Origin: Parcubacteria group bacterium LiPW_15
Lineage (GTDB): Bacteria > Patescibacteriota > Minisyncoccia > UBA6257 > 2-01-FULL-56-20
Reading direction: 5' to 3'
Length of the DNA stretch: 39,603 nucleotides
NCBI GenBank assembly: GCA_007375645.1
Contig: VMER01000004.1
Location: forward strand, 1 to 39,603
The translations under genes and the position numbers were made by a program. Of this stretch, positions 1 through 8,527 are shown piece by piece; the first letter of the stretch is position 1; each line of letters starts with the position of its first letter. The notes beneath the pieces were generated by a model. The model was not told the origin of the DNA, made no database searches, and was given only the letters and a program-made list of their open reading frames with translations.

Positions 1-30
1 GAGGAGATTATTCAGAACCGAGGGTTTTGA
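1..30 (+). CDS. Possible C-terminal end of an upstream plus-strand gene (partial)
   Basis: The first frame is open from base 1 to a TGA at 28-30 and encodes EEIIQNRGF. A good plus-strand intrinsic terminator follows at 73-103, which suggests a plus-strand gene ends here. Nine residues are too few to name a family. This is an inference from position only. Confidence 0.25.
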   Translation, partial: EEIIQNRGF

Positions 31-72
31 AAAGCGAAGCGCGTGAAACTCCCTGTAGCGCCCACAGAGATG

Positions 73-103
73 AAATATCGGCCTTAGGTCGATATTTTTC
101 TTT
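73..103 (+). terminator. Intrinsic terminator between convergent genes
   Basis: An 8-bp stem AAATATCG/CGATATTT (73-80 and 90-97) continues inward through GCC/GGT to a TTA loop, giving about 11 bp. A T-rich tract (93-103) follows on the plus strand. It probably ends the plus-strand gene that enters from the left. The minus-strand pilus genes stop at 115 and may also use the hairpin, although the T-run on that side is weak. Confidence 0.65.
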
Positions 104-114
104 ATATTACAAGT

Positions 115-330
115 TTACTCCAGTCCTCGAAGATCAAGCTTCCTTGCCTCTTCTAGATGAAACTTTAACGCCCCGTTGGTCGCAGGCGGCGGCGATATGG
201 CTTTGGAAAAGTTTTCCGCTATTATCCCGGTGGTATCCACAAAAAACCAGATCAACAATCCGGCGAAAAGAAAGGCAATCACGATAAGCAGCTGATCAAT
301 ATATTGTTTTACGAACCTGCTTAATTTCAT
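115..330 (-). CDS. Small single-span membrane protein, partner of PilO-like gene
   Basis: 71 residues. There is a basic N-terminus, one hydrophobic span at about residues 13-33 (LLIVIAFLFAGLLIWFFV), and a short outer tail ending in a charged segment. The start codon overlaps the stop of the PilO-like gene by 4 nt (327-330), so the two are translationally coupled. Size, topology and position suggest an accessory part of a type IV pilus alignment complex. I do not recognise a named family, so this role comes from context only. The gene is followed by the hairpin at 73-103. Confidence 0.6.
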   Translation of the reverse strand: MKLSRFVKQYIDQLLIVIAFLFAGLLIWFFVDTTGIIAENFSKAISPPPATNGALKFHLEEARKLDLRGLE

Positions 331-860
331 TGGAAAAATGCTCGCCCTTGCAGAACCAAATGATAGTTTCCTTCGCCGACTTGCGAAAGGTCAAAAGTAT
401 CAATACTTATTATATATCTGGTCGCCTTCGGCTCTATGTCGTTTAAGAACAACAGAAGGTTTTCCAGTTTTCCACTGGAATCCAAAGAAAAAGCGGCTAT
501 TCCGGCCGCATTCGTTTGCGGCAGGATCGGCACTCCGCGGAAAGAAAAACTGAAGGTCACGGCATGGGCCGAAGCCGAAGACTGTAATGCCTGCGGCAAA
601 TTCAGGAGCTGCTCCTGCATCGGAAGAAGCGAGTTCATTTTTTGCGCATAAAGACTGACCTCCTGGCTGGATTTCTTTATGTCCGCAAGATTAGAAATAA
701 GCTCCGCACGTCTTAAAAGAAATACTTTGGAGGCGGCGATGTTAGTGCTCAACTCGGAAATAGCCCCGGAAAACAACGCGGAACCCACAAAAAATAGCGT
801 TATGGTGCCGACAATTATGCAGATTCCGACAATGACATCTTTTCTAAAACTTTTTTCCAT
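327..860 (-). CDS. PilO-like type IV pilus assembly protein
   Basis: 177 residues. A short cytoplasmic N-terminus is followed by a membrane span at about 9-31, a helical stretch with coiled-coil character (about 35-85, ending in LLPMQEQLLNLPQAL), and a C-terminal alpha/beta domain. The domain holds the pattern FSFRGVP...SLDSSGKLENLLLFLNDIE typical of PilO, where a segment after the coil reads as 'long-range domain for fine tuning of a single strand'. PilO forms the inner-membrane alignment complex with PilN and PilM; these would lie upstream, but dprA diverges at 934, so the rest of the pilus operon is elsewhere. An extended -10 element lies just upstream, leaving almost no leader. The family call is by architecture; sequence conservation in PilO is low. 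Confidence 0.65.
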   Translation of the reverse strand: MEKSFRKDVIVGICIIVGTITLFFVGSALFSGAISELSTNIAASKVFLLRRAELISNLADIKKSSQEVSLYAQKMNSLLPMQEQLLNLPQALQSSASAHAVTFSFSFRGVPILPQTNAAGIAAFSLDSSGKLENLLLFLNDIEPKATRYIISIDTFDLSQVGEGNYHLVLQGRAFFQ

Positions 861-870
861 CTACATACAA

Positions 871-879
871 ATTATATCA
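871..879 (-). promoter_or_regulatory. Extended -10 promoter for the PilO-like gene
   Basis: On the minus strand the sequence reads TGATATAAT, a perfect TGn-TATAAT extended -10. I see no convincing -35 box, which extended -10 promoters often lack. The start codon (858-860) is only about 11 nt downstream of the -10, so the mRNA would be nearly leaderless. Confidence 0.5.
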
Positions 880-933
880 CACGCGGGTTGTGCTGGCAGA
901 CCAAGATTTTTTAATGTAAATTAATAAGTAATA

Positions 934-1944
934 GTGAAAAACGAAAAGATTTTTTACAATGCGGTTGCCAACATCCTGGGAGGTGATTATAAAAAAATCA
1001 ACCGTCTTTTTACTTCCAAGGGCACTTGGGAAAATTCCTTTAAGAGTCTTGGAAAAAACGATGAACTTCCGCAAAACCTGTGGCGGCAGCTCGAATCTCT
1101 CGGCGTTGGTCTGGTATTAAAAGGCGAGCGGGACTATCCTGCCTTACTCGGCGAAATTCCCCTGCCTCCCTTCGGCATATATTTCTTAGGAAATATTCCA
1201 AAAGTGGATGAGATTTCTTTGGCCATAGTCGGCACTCGAAAAGTAACGCCCGACGGCGAAGATCTGGCCCATGAATTCGCGAAGATCCTGGCCGGCAGAA
1301 ATATCAATATAATAAGCGGTTTGGCTTTCGGAGTAGATTCCGCCGCCCACCGAGGTGCGCTGACCGCGGGGCGCACATGCGCGGTCCTGGCGACCGCGGT
1401 AGATAACCCGACACCTGCCACAAATAAACGACTGGCTGAGGAAATTTTGGCTAAAGGCGGGGCGCTCATCTCCGAATACCCTCCTGGCTCGCCCGCTTTT
1501 GCCCATCGGTTTCTCGAAAGAAATAGGATCGTAAGCGGACTATGCCGCGCAGTTATATTGATCGAAGCGCCGGAGCGTTCCGGAAGTCTCGCTACCGCGC
1601 GCTTTGCGATGGAACAGAACCGGGATGTTTTTGTCGTACCGGGACCGGCTGTGCATCGCAACTATAAGGGCTCTCATGCTTTAATTAGGGAAGGTGCCAG
1701 GCTTGCGACATCCGCGGCGGAGGTGCTTGAAGATCTGGGATTTTCTCAAAAGAAAATTTCGCTCTTTGAGGGAACGCCGGAAGAGCAAACTGTCCTTGCG
1801 ACAATAACCGATCTTCCAAACGCCGGATTTGACGAAATCGCGGAAACGGTTAAACTGGACCCCGCGCTCTTGAGCCAGATACTGAATTCTCTGCTCATCG
1901 CGGAACAAATAGAAGAAACGCCAAATGGCTACAAAATCATCTAA
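934..1944 (+). CDS. dprA: DNA processing protein DprA (Smf)
   Basis: 336 residues from a GTG start; no clear Shine-Dalgarno is visible. DprA binds incoming single-stranded DNA in natural transformation and loads RecA. The Rossmann-like core is clear: LAIVGTRKVTPDGEDLA (about 93-110), IISGLAFGVDSAAHRGAL (about 126-144), LATAVDNPTPATNKRLAEEI, GGALISEYPPGSP, then FLERNRIVSGLCRAVILIEA and SGSLATARFAMEQNRDVFVVPG. A C-terminal winged-helix segment (about 290-336) completes the family layout. The last 20 nt overlap topA, so the two are probably co-translated. Together with pilus genes next door it fits competence for DNA uptake, as proposed for many CPR bacteria. Confidence 0.95.
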   Translation: MKNEKIFYNAVANILGGDYKKINRLFTSKGTWENSFKSLGKNDELPQNLWRQLESLGVGLVLKGERDYPALLGEIPLPPFGIYFLGNIPKVDEISLAIVGTRKVTPDGEDLAHEFAKILAGRNINIISGLAFGVDSAAHRGALTAGRTCAVLATAVDNPTPATNKRLAEEILAKGGALISEYPPGSPAFAHRFLERNRIVSGLCRAVILIEAPERSGSLATARFAMEQNRDVFVVPGPAVHRNYKGSHALIREGARLATSAAEVLEDLGFSQKKISLFEGTPEEQTVLATITDLPNAGFDEIAETVKLDPALLSQILNSLLIAEQIEETPNGYKII

Positions 1945-4174
1945 GACATTAGTTATCGTGGAGTCCCCCACCAAAGCCAAAACCATCGGTTCGTTTTTGG
2001 GTTCCGAATATATAGTGGAATCTTCCATGGGACATGTCCGTGATCTGCCCAAAAGCAAGATAGGCATAGATGTAAAACACGATTTCACTCCGCAGTACGT
2101 GATTCCAAAAAAAGCGGCTGAACACGTCGCGGAGCTTAAAAAGCTCGCCTCCAAAGCCGCGGAAATAATACTGGCAAGCGATGAAGACCGTGAAGGAGAA
2201 GCTATCGCCTGGCATATCGCCGAACTTTTTAAAGAGTCCGGCTCGGTCAAAGATCCGGAGAAATTGAAGCGCATCGTTTTTCACGAAATAACAAAGAAGG
2301 CCATTGCCGAAGCTATTGAAAACCCGAGGCGCCTGGATATGAACCTGGTTAATGCCCAGCAAGCGAGAAGAATCTTAGACAGGCTTGTCGGCTACGAACT
2401 CTCCCCTTTTCTTTGGAGAAAAATACGCTACGGACTTTCCGCCGGCCGAGTGCAAAGCGTCGCGGTGCGTCTTGTGGTGGAACGCGAACGCGAGATACAA
2501 AATTTTAAAAGCGACGAATACTGGTCTATCGAAGGACTTTTCGAAAAGAAAAAGAGTCAGACCTTTGCCGCGAAGTTGAACACCGCTCACGGCAAGCCCG
2601 TCGGCAAAATGGACATCCACTCCGAAACGGAGGCAAAGGAAATACTTTCCGCGCTCAAGGGCGCCGAATATTCGATCGGAGAAGTATCCACCAAACAAAT
2701 AAACCGCAATCCCTCCGCGCCGTTTACGACCTCCACCCTGCAGCAAGAGGCGGCGAGAAAATTAGGATTCAGCGCCAAGCAGACCATGGTCCTGGCGCAA
2801 AAGCTTTACGAAAAAGGCTACATCACCTATATGCGCACGGATAGCTTGAATCTTTCCGCTTCTTCACTCGAACAAGCCCGCGAAGTTATAACTTCCGAGT
2901 TCGGCAAGCAATACGCGCTCGAGACCCCGAGGTCTTTCACCAATCGCTCCAAGGGAGCACAAGAAGCTCATGAAGCTATCCGCCCGACCGATCTTTCAAA
3001 GAAGATCGGGAATGCCGGCTTCCGGCTGGAAGACCGCGGAGAACAAAAACTATATGACCTTATCTGGAAACGAACCCTCGCCTCGCAGATGCAGCCCGCA
3101 CTCGTGGAACAAACCGCGGCAGATGTTGAAACTGCTGACAAGAAATTTGTTTTCCGCGCCAATGGCCAAACCATAGTTTTTGATGGTTTTATCCGGGTCT
3201 ATACCGAAGGAAACGACGATCAGGCCGAGGATGAGGCTAACACCCTGCCGCCTCTTTCGTCCGGCGACAAAATCTCCGCCAACGAAATAAAACCCTATCA
3301 GCACTTTACCGAACCGCCGGCCAGATATACGGACGCGACTCTCGTTAAAACTCTGGAAGCCGCCGGCGTGGGACGCCCCTCTACTTATGCTCCAACCCTC
3401 TCCACTATCCAGGAACGGGAATACGTGGAAAAAATTGATAAAAAATATCAACCGACCGAAATAGGAATTCTCGTGAACGACATGCTAGTCGAAAATTTTC
3501 CGGAAATTGTGGATATAAATTTCACCTCCCATGTGGAAGAAGAATTCGACAGTATTGCCGAAGGAAATATCGAATGGGTAAAAGTCTTGAAAGAATTTTA
3601 TGTACCCTTCAAAAAACATCTGGACGAGAAAGAGGCATCTGTCGAGAAACAAATTGAAGTCTCCGAGACTCCGTGCCCGCACTGCGGAAAACCGATGCTC
3701 ATAAAATTTGGCCGGATGGGAAAATTTCTGGCTTGTCCGGAACCCGGAAGCAAGGTAACCCAGCCACTGCCGGAGGAAGCAGCAAAAATAAAAGAGCTCC
3801 AAGAAAAAACCGAAGGCGAACTTTGTCCGATTTGCGGAAAACCGATGGAAGTAAAGCGCGGACGTTTCGGATTTTTCTTGGGCTGTTCGGATTATCCGAA
3901 GTGCAAAGGTATCTCCAAAATTTGGAATAAAACCGGATTTAAATGTCCGAATTGCCTTGCGGCGCCGGAAAGAGCCGACAAACCGGGCGATATCGTGGAA
4001 AAGAGAGGCCGCGGCCGCGGCAAACCGTTTTATGCCTGCACCCGCTATCCGGACTGCACTTTTGTGATGAACAAGAAACCGGAAACCCAAGCCGAACTTG
4101 ACGAAGGATATAAATATTGGAAAGCGAACCCTCCGAAGCCTTCGCGTTTCAAAAAAAAGCCGGAAGGAAAGTAA
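1925..4174 (+). CDS. topA: DNA topoisomerase I
   Basis: 749 residues, type IA topoisomerase, which relaxes negative supercoils through a 5'-phosphotyrosine link. The TOPRIM domain starts with LVIVESPTKAKTIGSFLG (catalytic Glu13) and carries the acidic triad in ASDEDREGEAIAWHI (Asp86, Asp88, Glu90). The active-site tyrosine is Tyr302 in GYITYMRTDS. Three C-terminal zinc-ribbon modules follow: CPHCGKPM..., CPICGKPM...CSDYPKC and CPNC...CTRYPDC. The first ribbon shows only three of four cysteines (it continues CPEPGSKV), so it may not bind zinc. The gene starts inside the end of dprA (20-nt overlap). Length is slightly below the E. coli enzyme, mainly in the C-terminus. Confidence 0.97.
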   Translation: MATKSSKTLVIVESPTKAKTIGSFLGSEYIVESSMGHVRDLPKSKIGIDVKHDFTPQYVIPKKAAEHVAELKKLASKAAEIILASDEDREGEAIAWHIAELFKESGSVKDPEKLKRIVFHEITKKAIAEAIENPRRLDMNLVNAQQARRILDRLVGYELSPFLWRKIRYGLSAGRVQSVAVRLVVEREREIQNFKSDEYWSIEGLFEKKKSQTFAAKLNTAHGKPVGKMDIHSETEAKEILSALKGAEYSIGEVSTKQINRNPSAPFTTSTLQQEAARKLGFSAKQTMVLAQKLYEKGYITYMRTDSLNLSASSLEQAREVITSEFGKQYALETPRSFTNRSKGAQEAHEAIRPTDLSKKIGNAGFRLEDRGEQKLYDLIWKRTLASQMQPALVEQTAADVETADKKFVFRANGQTIVFDGFIRVYTEGNDDQAEDEANTLPPLSSGDKISANEIKPYQHFTEPPARYTDATLVKTLEAAGVGRPSTYAPTLSTIQEREYVEKIDKKYQPTEIGILVNDMLVENFPEIVDINFTSHVEEEFDSIAEGNIEWVKVLKEFYVPFKKHLDEKEASVEKQIEVSETPCPHCGKPMLIKFGRMGKFLACPEPGSKVTQPLPEEAAKIKELQEKTEGELCPICGKPMEVKRGRFGFFLGCSDYPKCKGISKIWNKTGFKCPNCLAAPERADKPGDIVEKRGRGRGKPFYACTRYPDCTFVMNKKPETQAELDEGYKYWKANPPKPSRFKKKPEGK

Positions 4175-4238
4175 TCCCTCCGCCCCCCTGGGTTATCTTT
4201 GCTAAAAAAAGCGTGCGGTTCTATCATAACCACACAAG

Positions 4239-5948
4239 ATGACTGTTAAAGAGACAGTAAAATCTGAGCCCCAAGGTCAGATAGCGAAAGCTTATAAGTT
4301 CGCCGAAATTGCGCACTCCAAACAAAAACGCCGAACCGGCGAACCATACTTCGTTCACGTCTTAGCTACCGCGGAGATATTGAACTCTTGGCATCTGGAC
4401 GAAGCGACCATCGTCGCCGGACTTCTTCACGACACGGTGGAAGACACCGGCACCACTTCGGAAACTATAACTCAAGAGTTCGGCGACCAGGTAACTTTTT
4501 TGGTAAACGGAGTGACCAAGCTCGGCAAAATTAAATATCGAGGAGCGGAAGCCGAGGCCAAAGCGGAAAATCTCAGGAAAATGATATTGGCCATTTCCGA
4601 AGATCTGCGCGTGGTTTTCATCAAACTTGCCGACAGACTTCACAATATGCGCACCCTCTCTGCTCTTCCTCCGCAAAAACAAAGGCGCATTGCTTTGGAG
4701 ACCCACGAAATCTATGCGCCCTTGGCCTATCGGCTCGGTATGCAAAATATTTCCGGCGAACTTCAGGATTTGGCATTCCCCTATCTCTATCCGGAAGAAT
4801 ATCGCTGGCTCAAAGCCCAGGTGGCGGAAGCATATGAAGCGCGCCTCAAATATTTGGAGAAACTTAAACCCGTAGTGCAAAAAGCCTTGGAGGATAAGGG
4901 TATCCGTTCCGCGACCATAGACTTTCGGGCAAAACGTTATTCCAGCCTTTATAAAAAACTTTTGCGCCAGAGCATGGATGTGGAAAATATTTATGACCTC
5001 GTCGCAATGAGGCTAATACTCAAAAACCAAGAAGCCTGCTATGGGGCGCTCGGCATAATCCACTCTATGTGGCCACCGCTCCCGGGACGCATCAAAGACT
5101 ATATCGCCATGCCCAAGCCGAACGGCTACCGGTCGCTTCACACCACGGTCATCGGACCGGAAAAGAAAATCGTGGAGTTCCAGATCCGCACCGAAGAGAT
5201 GCACGACGAAGCGGAACACGGCGTAGCCGCACACTGGATATATAAGGCGCATGGCGGAGCTAACCCAACCCAACAAAAACGAGTTTTCGATGAGGCCAAG
5301 TGGGTGGAACAACTAAGGCGCTGGCAGGAACATCATGCCGGCACGAACCCGGACGAATTTTTGGAGTCGCTGAAGGTAGATTTCTTCAGAGACAGAATAT
5401 TCGTCATCACTCCACGCGGGGAGGTTCTGGATCTGCCGGTCGGTTCCACGCCGATAGATTTTGCCTATGAGATACACTCCGAAGTCGGCGACACTGCAGT
5501 GGGAGCAAAAGTGAATAACCAGATCGTACCGTTGAGCCACGAACTTCGCTCCGGAGATTTTGTGGAAATTCTTACCCAAAAAAATAAGAAGCCGTCCGAA
5601 GATTGGCTAACCTTTGTAAAAACCTCCAACGCCAAGGATCACGTGCGAATCGCGCTCCGAAAGAAACAAACGGGCCTCCGAAAAATGGCGCCCTTAAAAT
5701 CCGAAATAAAGATGGTCACCAAAGACCGGGTGGGTCTTATAAAAGACATTGCGGTCGTCATCGCCCGTTCGCACGTAAACCTTGAAGGTCTTACAACCGC
5801 GCTTGTTCCCGGCGGTAATTTTCAATCCATTAAAGCTGTCTGCGACACTGCGGACAAACAAAAAATCGAGCGCTTGATCCTGAAATTAAAAGCGATAAAG
5901 GAGATTAAGGAAATAAGCTATCGTCTTCTTGAGCACCAAGCCGCCTAA
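4239..5948 (+). CDS. Bifunctional (p)ppGpp synthetase/hydrolase (Rel/SpoT family), short form
   Basis: 569 residues; typical long RSH proteins have about 700-750. The HD hydrolase domain is intact (His64-Asp65 in LLHDTVEDT, plus ADRLHNMRTL). The synthetase domain has RIKDYIAMPKPNGYRSLHT (284-302), where the RxKD form is associated with bifunctional enzymes, and the catalytic Glu313 in EFQIRT. A TGS domain follows at about 385-447 and an ACT domain at about 488-566. The alpha-helical and zinc-finger/coiled segment that normally separates TGS from ACT is reduced to about 40 residues. This suggests altered ribosome docking or self-regulation. The gene begins 64 nt after topA and its 3' end overlaps parB tail to tail by 44 nt. 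Confidence 0.93.
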   Translation: MTVKETVKSEPQGQIAKAYKFAEIAHSKQKRRTGEPYFVHVLATAEILNSWHLDEATIVAGLLHDTVEDTGTTSETITQEFGDQVTFLVNGVTKLGKIKYRGAEAEAKAENLRKMILAISEDLRVVFIKLADRLHNMRTLSALPPQKQRRIALETHEIYAPLAYRLGMQNISGELQDLAFPYLYPEEYRWLKAQVAEAYEARLKYLEKLKPVVQKALEDKGIRSATIDFRAKRYSSLYKKLLRQSMDVENIYDLVAMRLILKNQEACYGALGIIHSMWPPLPGRIKDYIAMPKPNGYRSLHTTVIGPEKKIVEFQIRTEEMHDEAEHGVAAHWIYKAHGGANPTQQKRVFDEAKWVEQLRRWQEHHAGTNPDEFLESLKVDFFRDRIFVITPRGEVLDLPVGSTPIDFAYEIHSEVGDTAVGAKVNNQIVPLSHELRSGDFVEILTQKNKKPSEDWLTFVKTSNAKDHVRIALRKKQTGLRKMAPLKSEIKMVTKDRVGLIKDIAVVIARSHVNLEGLTTALVPGGNFQSIKAVCDTADKQKIERLILKLKAIKEIKEISYRLLEHQAA

Positions 5949-7134
5949 GAAGGCCGATGAGTTCTTCCTTGGAATAAAAGGCGATGGTAATTTTTCCCGC
6001 GCCGCGGCTTTCTCGAATTGCAACCGGAGCGCCGAGTTCGGAAGCTAAACGTTCTTCGGCCATTTTAATTTCTGCGGGCATTTCCGCTTTGGCCTTTTGT
6101 TCTTCTTTGGCGTGGCTATAATTTGTAGCCTCCATTTTTAACTCCCTGGTAGTCAGCTTGTTTGCCAGTAAGTCCCTAAAAAGCTTTTTCTGAAGTGCGG
6201 CGTCATCAATCGTCAAAAGCAGCCTGCCGTGGCTTTCCGTAAGCTGTCCCTTTTCGATGGCTTCTTGAATAGGACTCGGAAGGTCTAGAAGGCGCAGAGT
6301 ATTCGCAACCGTCTCCCGGCTCTTCCCAAGCCTCGCGGCTACTTCCCTTTGGGTTAGGCGAAACTCGTCTTGAAGCCGCGCGTAAGCGCGGGCCATTTCC
6401 AACGGGTTAAGATTTTCGCGCTGAAGATTTTCAATTATCGCGAGCTCCAATCTCTCCCTCTCTAAACGCATATTGCGGATTATGGCGGGGATGGTTTCCA
6501 TACCCAAAAGCTTCGTGGCCATCAATCGCCTTTCTCCGGCAATCAGCTCATATTCCACCTCGGTGCCTGTTTCCGTGTCTTTCTCGATCTTTGAAACGAC
6601 TATCGGCTGCAGTAAGCCGAACTCCCGGATGGATGCAGCAAGTTCGCGGAGCGCGTCTTCATCAAAATTTTTGCGCGGTTGGTCCGGATTCGGATGAATT
6701 TTTGCTACTTCAATGTAATATATCGCCTCGCCGGTTTTTTTCGGTTCGTTTTCTTTTTTAAAATGCTGGACAGGTTTTTGAACTGCCGGTTCCGGTTTCT
6801 TTTCCGCGATTACAGGTCTGCCTTCGGGTTCGAGCTTTTTTTCGACTATGGGCTCAAGAACCATAAAATTTTTAACCGGTTCCGTTTTTATCGATTCACC
6901 TATTGAAGGGACTTCCTCCTCCTCCCAGATCGGTGCGATCCTTGCGGGAGGCGCGGTAAACACCCGAGCAGGCTCCTGCCTGCCGGCAGGCAGGTCTTCC
7001 GCCGGACCCATGGGGAGGTCCAAAACCGCATCATCGGGCGGTAGAACAGTCGGAGGTGGCGCATCGTCTGCTTTGCGCTGTTGGCTTTTTGGTATTAGAG
7101 ACTCAAGTCCCCGGCCCAAGGGATTTACGCTCAT
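5905..7134 (-). CDS. parB: Chromosome partitioning protein ParB
   Basis: 409 residues, longer than usual. The N-terminus PLGRGLESLIP is the conserved ParA-contacting motif. An extension at about 15-137, rich in Pro, Glu and Lys, separates it from the core. The core starts at YYIEVAKIHPNPDQPRKNF (139-157) and includes the CTP-binding box GERR (200-203) and the helix-turn-helix RLTQREVAARLGKSRETVANTLRLL (259-283). Residues 48-53 (LPAGRQ) are encoded by a 20-bp palindrome found elsewhere in the window, apparently a repeat inserted in frame. ParB slides on DNA from parS sites; I did not identify a parS site. The gene follows parA and a GIY-YIG gene in one operon and overlaps the rel gene at its 3' end. 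Confidence 0.95.
   Translation of the reverse strand: MSVNPLGRGLESLIPKSQQRKADDAPPPTVLPPDDAVLDLPMGPAEDLPAGRQEPARVFTAPPARIAPIWEEEEVPSIGESIKTEPVKNFMVLEPIVEKKLEPEGRPVIAEKKPEPAVQKPVQHFKKENEPKKTGEAIYYIEVAKIHPNPDQPRKNFDEDALRELAASIREFGLLQPIVVSKIEKDTETGTEVEYELIAGERRLMATKLLGMETIPAIIRNMRLERERLELAIIENLQRENLNPLEMARAYARLQDEFRLTQREVAARLGKSRETVANTLRLLDLPSPIQEAIEKGQLTESHGRLLLTIDDAALQKKLFRDLLANKLTTRELKMEATNYSHAKEEQKAKAEMPAEIKMAEERLASELGAPVAIRESRGAGKITIAFYSKEELIGLLRRLGAQEDDSLFP
6975..6994. repeat. Dispersed 20-bp palindrome, copy inside parB
   Basis: CCTGCCTGCCGGCAGGCAGG is a perfect palindrome. Here it lies within parB, in frame, and encodes LPAGRQ in the variable N-terminal extension. A second perfect copy is at 9430-9449 between genes, and a degraded one is at 8733-8752. 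Confidence 0.85.
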
Positions 7135-7191
7135 GCTGGTTTTTTGGTAGGAGTGCAGCGACTATTTAAAAAAACCAAAGCACCCCGCCCT

Positions 7192-7419
7192 CTATGCGTT
7201 AATTCGTTTTTTGAGGGACCTCCAAGCGCCGCTATATTGTTTGATTTTCCGCTCTCTATCTCTAGCTCCTTTTTCCGACACATATGCTTCATAATAAATC
7301 AATTTCCAATTATTGTCATCGCGCAAATGTTCTGCGGTCCTCCGCTTCAAATCATTAGTGTAGCCAAAATATATACCTTCTTTTTTGCTGGTCTTCTGCA
7401 AAACATAGAAATAAAACAT
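7192..7419 (-). CDS. GIY-YIG domain nuclease (YhbQ/URI type)
   Basis: 75 residues, a minimal single-domain GIY-YIG protein. The fold signature runs from FYFYVLQKTSKKEGIYFGYT (the YFYV and YFG strands) through NDLKRRTAEH, where the conserved arginine lies, to the basic helix GARDRERKIKQYSGAWRSLKKRI. In YhbQ-type relatives a glutamate in this helix completes the metal site. The role of such stand-alone domains is not settled; DNA repair or processing is the usual proposal. It sits between parA and parB on the same strand with 33-57 nt spacers, an unusual position because parAB is normally contiguous. Confidence 0.85.
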   Translation of the reverse strand: MFYFYVLQKTSKKEGIYFGYTNDLKRRTAEHLRDDNNWKLIYYEAYVSEKGARDRERKIKQYSGAWRSLKKRINA

Positions 7420-7452
7420 TTGCCGTGAGGGCGGGGTTTCGATCTGATTTCA

Positions 7453-8280
7453 TCAGATCTCAATATTAAAGTTTCCGAAGTTTTCGCTCATTGAAGGACG
7501 TTCCGCGACATAATAAGCATTTTCGAGACGCAATATTTCTTTGGCTAGTTTTTCATAGGCTTGGGCCCCGGAAGAATCCGGCCGATATAGCGGAATAGGC
7601 TTACCGAAACTTGGAGCTTCGGCCAAAGCAACACTCCTCGGGATCTCCGTATCAAAAACAGTATGCGGGAAATAACGGCGCAGATTCTTGGCCACTTCCC
7701 GGCTCAAATGTTCGCGTTTATCAAACATAGTGAGGAGCGCACCTTTGACGGTTATCGGATGATTCAAATTCTCTTTGATCATGTCGATGGTCTCTAGAAG
7801 CTGACCCAAACCTTCCAAGCTATAATATTCCGCCTGCACGGGGATTATTATTTCGTCGCTTGCGGCGAGCGCGTTGATAGTTAAAAGCGTAAGCGAGGGA
7901 GAAAGATCTATAAGAATATAGTCGTATTCGTGGCGAAGTTGAGTCAAAAACTTGCGCAAAAAATACTCGCGGTTTTCGACGCCGACCAATTCCACCAGCG
8001 CTCCGGCAAGATGCGGGGCAGAAGGAATCAGATGGAAGTTATAAACAAGCGAGGGACGGATGAGACTTTTCGGCGGAACCAGATCTAAAATGCCGTGGTA
8101 AACGCTTTCGCTTATGTGAATCGGGCTCACCCCAAGGTGAGAACTCGCATTACCCTGCGGATCAAAATCCACGAGCAAGACCCGCTTGCCCTGAAGCGCC
8201 AAATACGCCCCCAGATTTACGGCTGTCGTGGTTTTTCCTACTCCGCCTTTTGCGTTGCAAACCGCTATAACACGTGCCAT
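7453..8280 (-). CDS. parA: Chromosome partitioning ATPase ParA (Soj)
   Basis: 275 residues from the ATG at 8280, where MARVIAVCNAKGGVGKTTTA begins as in the family. An in-frame ATG 36 nt upstream (8316) would add 12 residues that do not match the family. The deviant Walker A motif KGGVGKTT is at 11-18, Walker A' is in VLLVDFDPQGNASSHLG, and Walker B is in YDYILIDLSPSLTLLTINAL. The fold continues through IIPVQAEYYSLEGL. ParA binds nucleoid DNA as an ATP dimer and is released by ParB, pulling origin regions apart. The C-terminus (after residue 240) extends a little beyond the core. It heads the parA-nuclease-parB operon. Confidence 0.96.
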   Translation of the reverse strand: MARVIAVCNAKGGVGKTTTAVNLGAYLALQGKRVLLVDFDPQGNASSHLGVSPIHISESVYHGILDLVPPKSLIRPSLVYNFHLIPSAPHLAGALVELVGVENREYFLRKFLTQLRHEYDYILIDLSPSLTLLTINALAASDEIIIPVQAEYYSLEGLGQLLETIDMIKENLNHPITVKGALLTMFDKREHLSREVAKNLRRYFPHTVFDTEIPRSVALAEAPSFGKPIPLYRPDSSGAQAYEKLAKEILRLENAYYVAERPSMSENFGNFNIEI

Positions 8281-8334
8281 TTTCTTGATTTTAACCCAGA
8301 AAGCCTCTATCATCAATCAGTAAAGTTTATGAAG

Positions 8335-8417
<83 letters not shown>

Positions 8418-8424
8418 CATAAAT

Positions 8425-8455
8425 AAAAATACGGCCCTTGCGGCTGTTTTTTATT
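8425..8455 (+). terminator. Intrinsic terminator after tRNA-Leu
   Basis: A-rich tract, stem CGGCC/GGCTG (8432-8436 and 8442-8446) with loop CTTGC, then six T residues (8447-8452). It ends the tRNA-Leu transcript and isolates the cassette that starts at 8467. Confidence 0.8.
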
Positions 8456-8466
8456 TGCTTAAAAAG

Positions 8467-8493
8467 TTGACAGAAAACCCGGGAAAATATAAT
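8467..8493 (+). promoter_or_regulatory. Strong promoter of the small GC-rich gene
   Basis: Consensus -35 TTGACA (8467-8472) and consensus -10 TATAAT (8488-8493), with a 15-nt spacer, slightly shorter than the usual 16-18. Transcription would begin near 8500. It lies directly after the tRNA-Leu terminator and directly before the 40-codon frame. Confidence 0.75.
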
Positions 8494-8527
8494 CTTTGCT
8501 CAGCGGGACATCATCGAGGGCGGAAAC

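Noticed and set aside
4213-4235. Imperfect hairpin GTGCGGTT/AACCACAC between topA and rel
   Set aside because: It has a mismatch and no T-run, so it is not a convincing terminator or riboswitch.
8281-8316. Upstream ATG that would lengthen ParA by 12 residues
   Set aside because: The added residues do not match the family; the ATG at 8280 starts exactly at the conserved MARVIAVCNAKGGVGKT.
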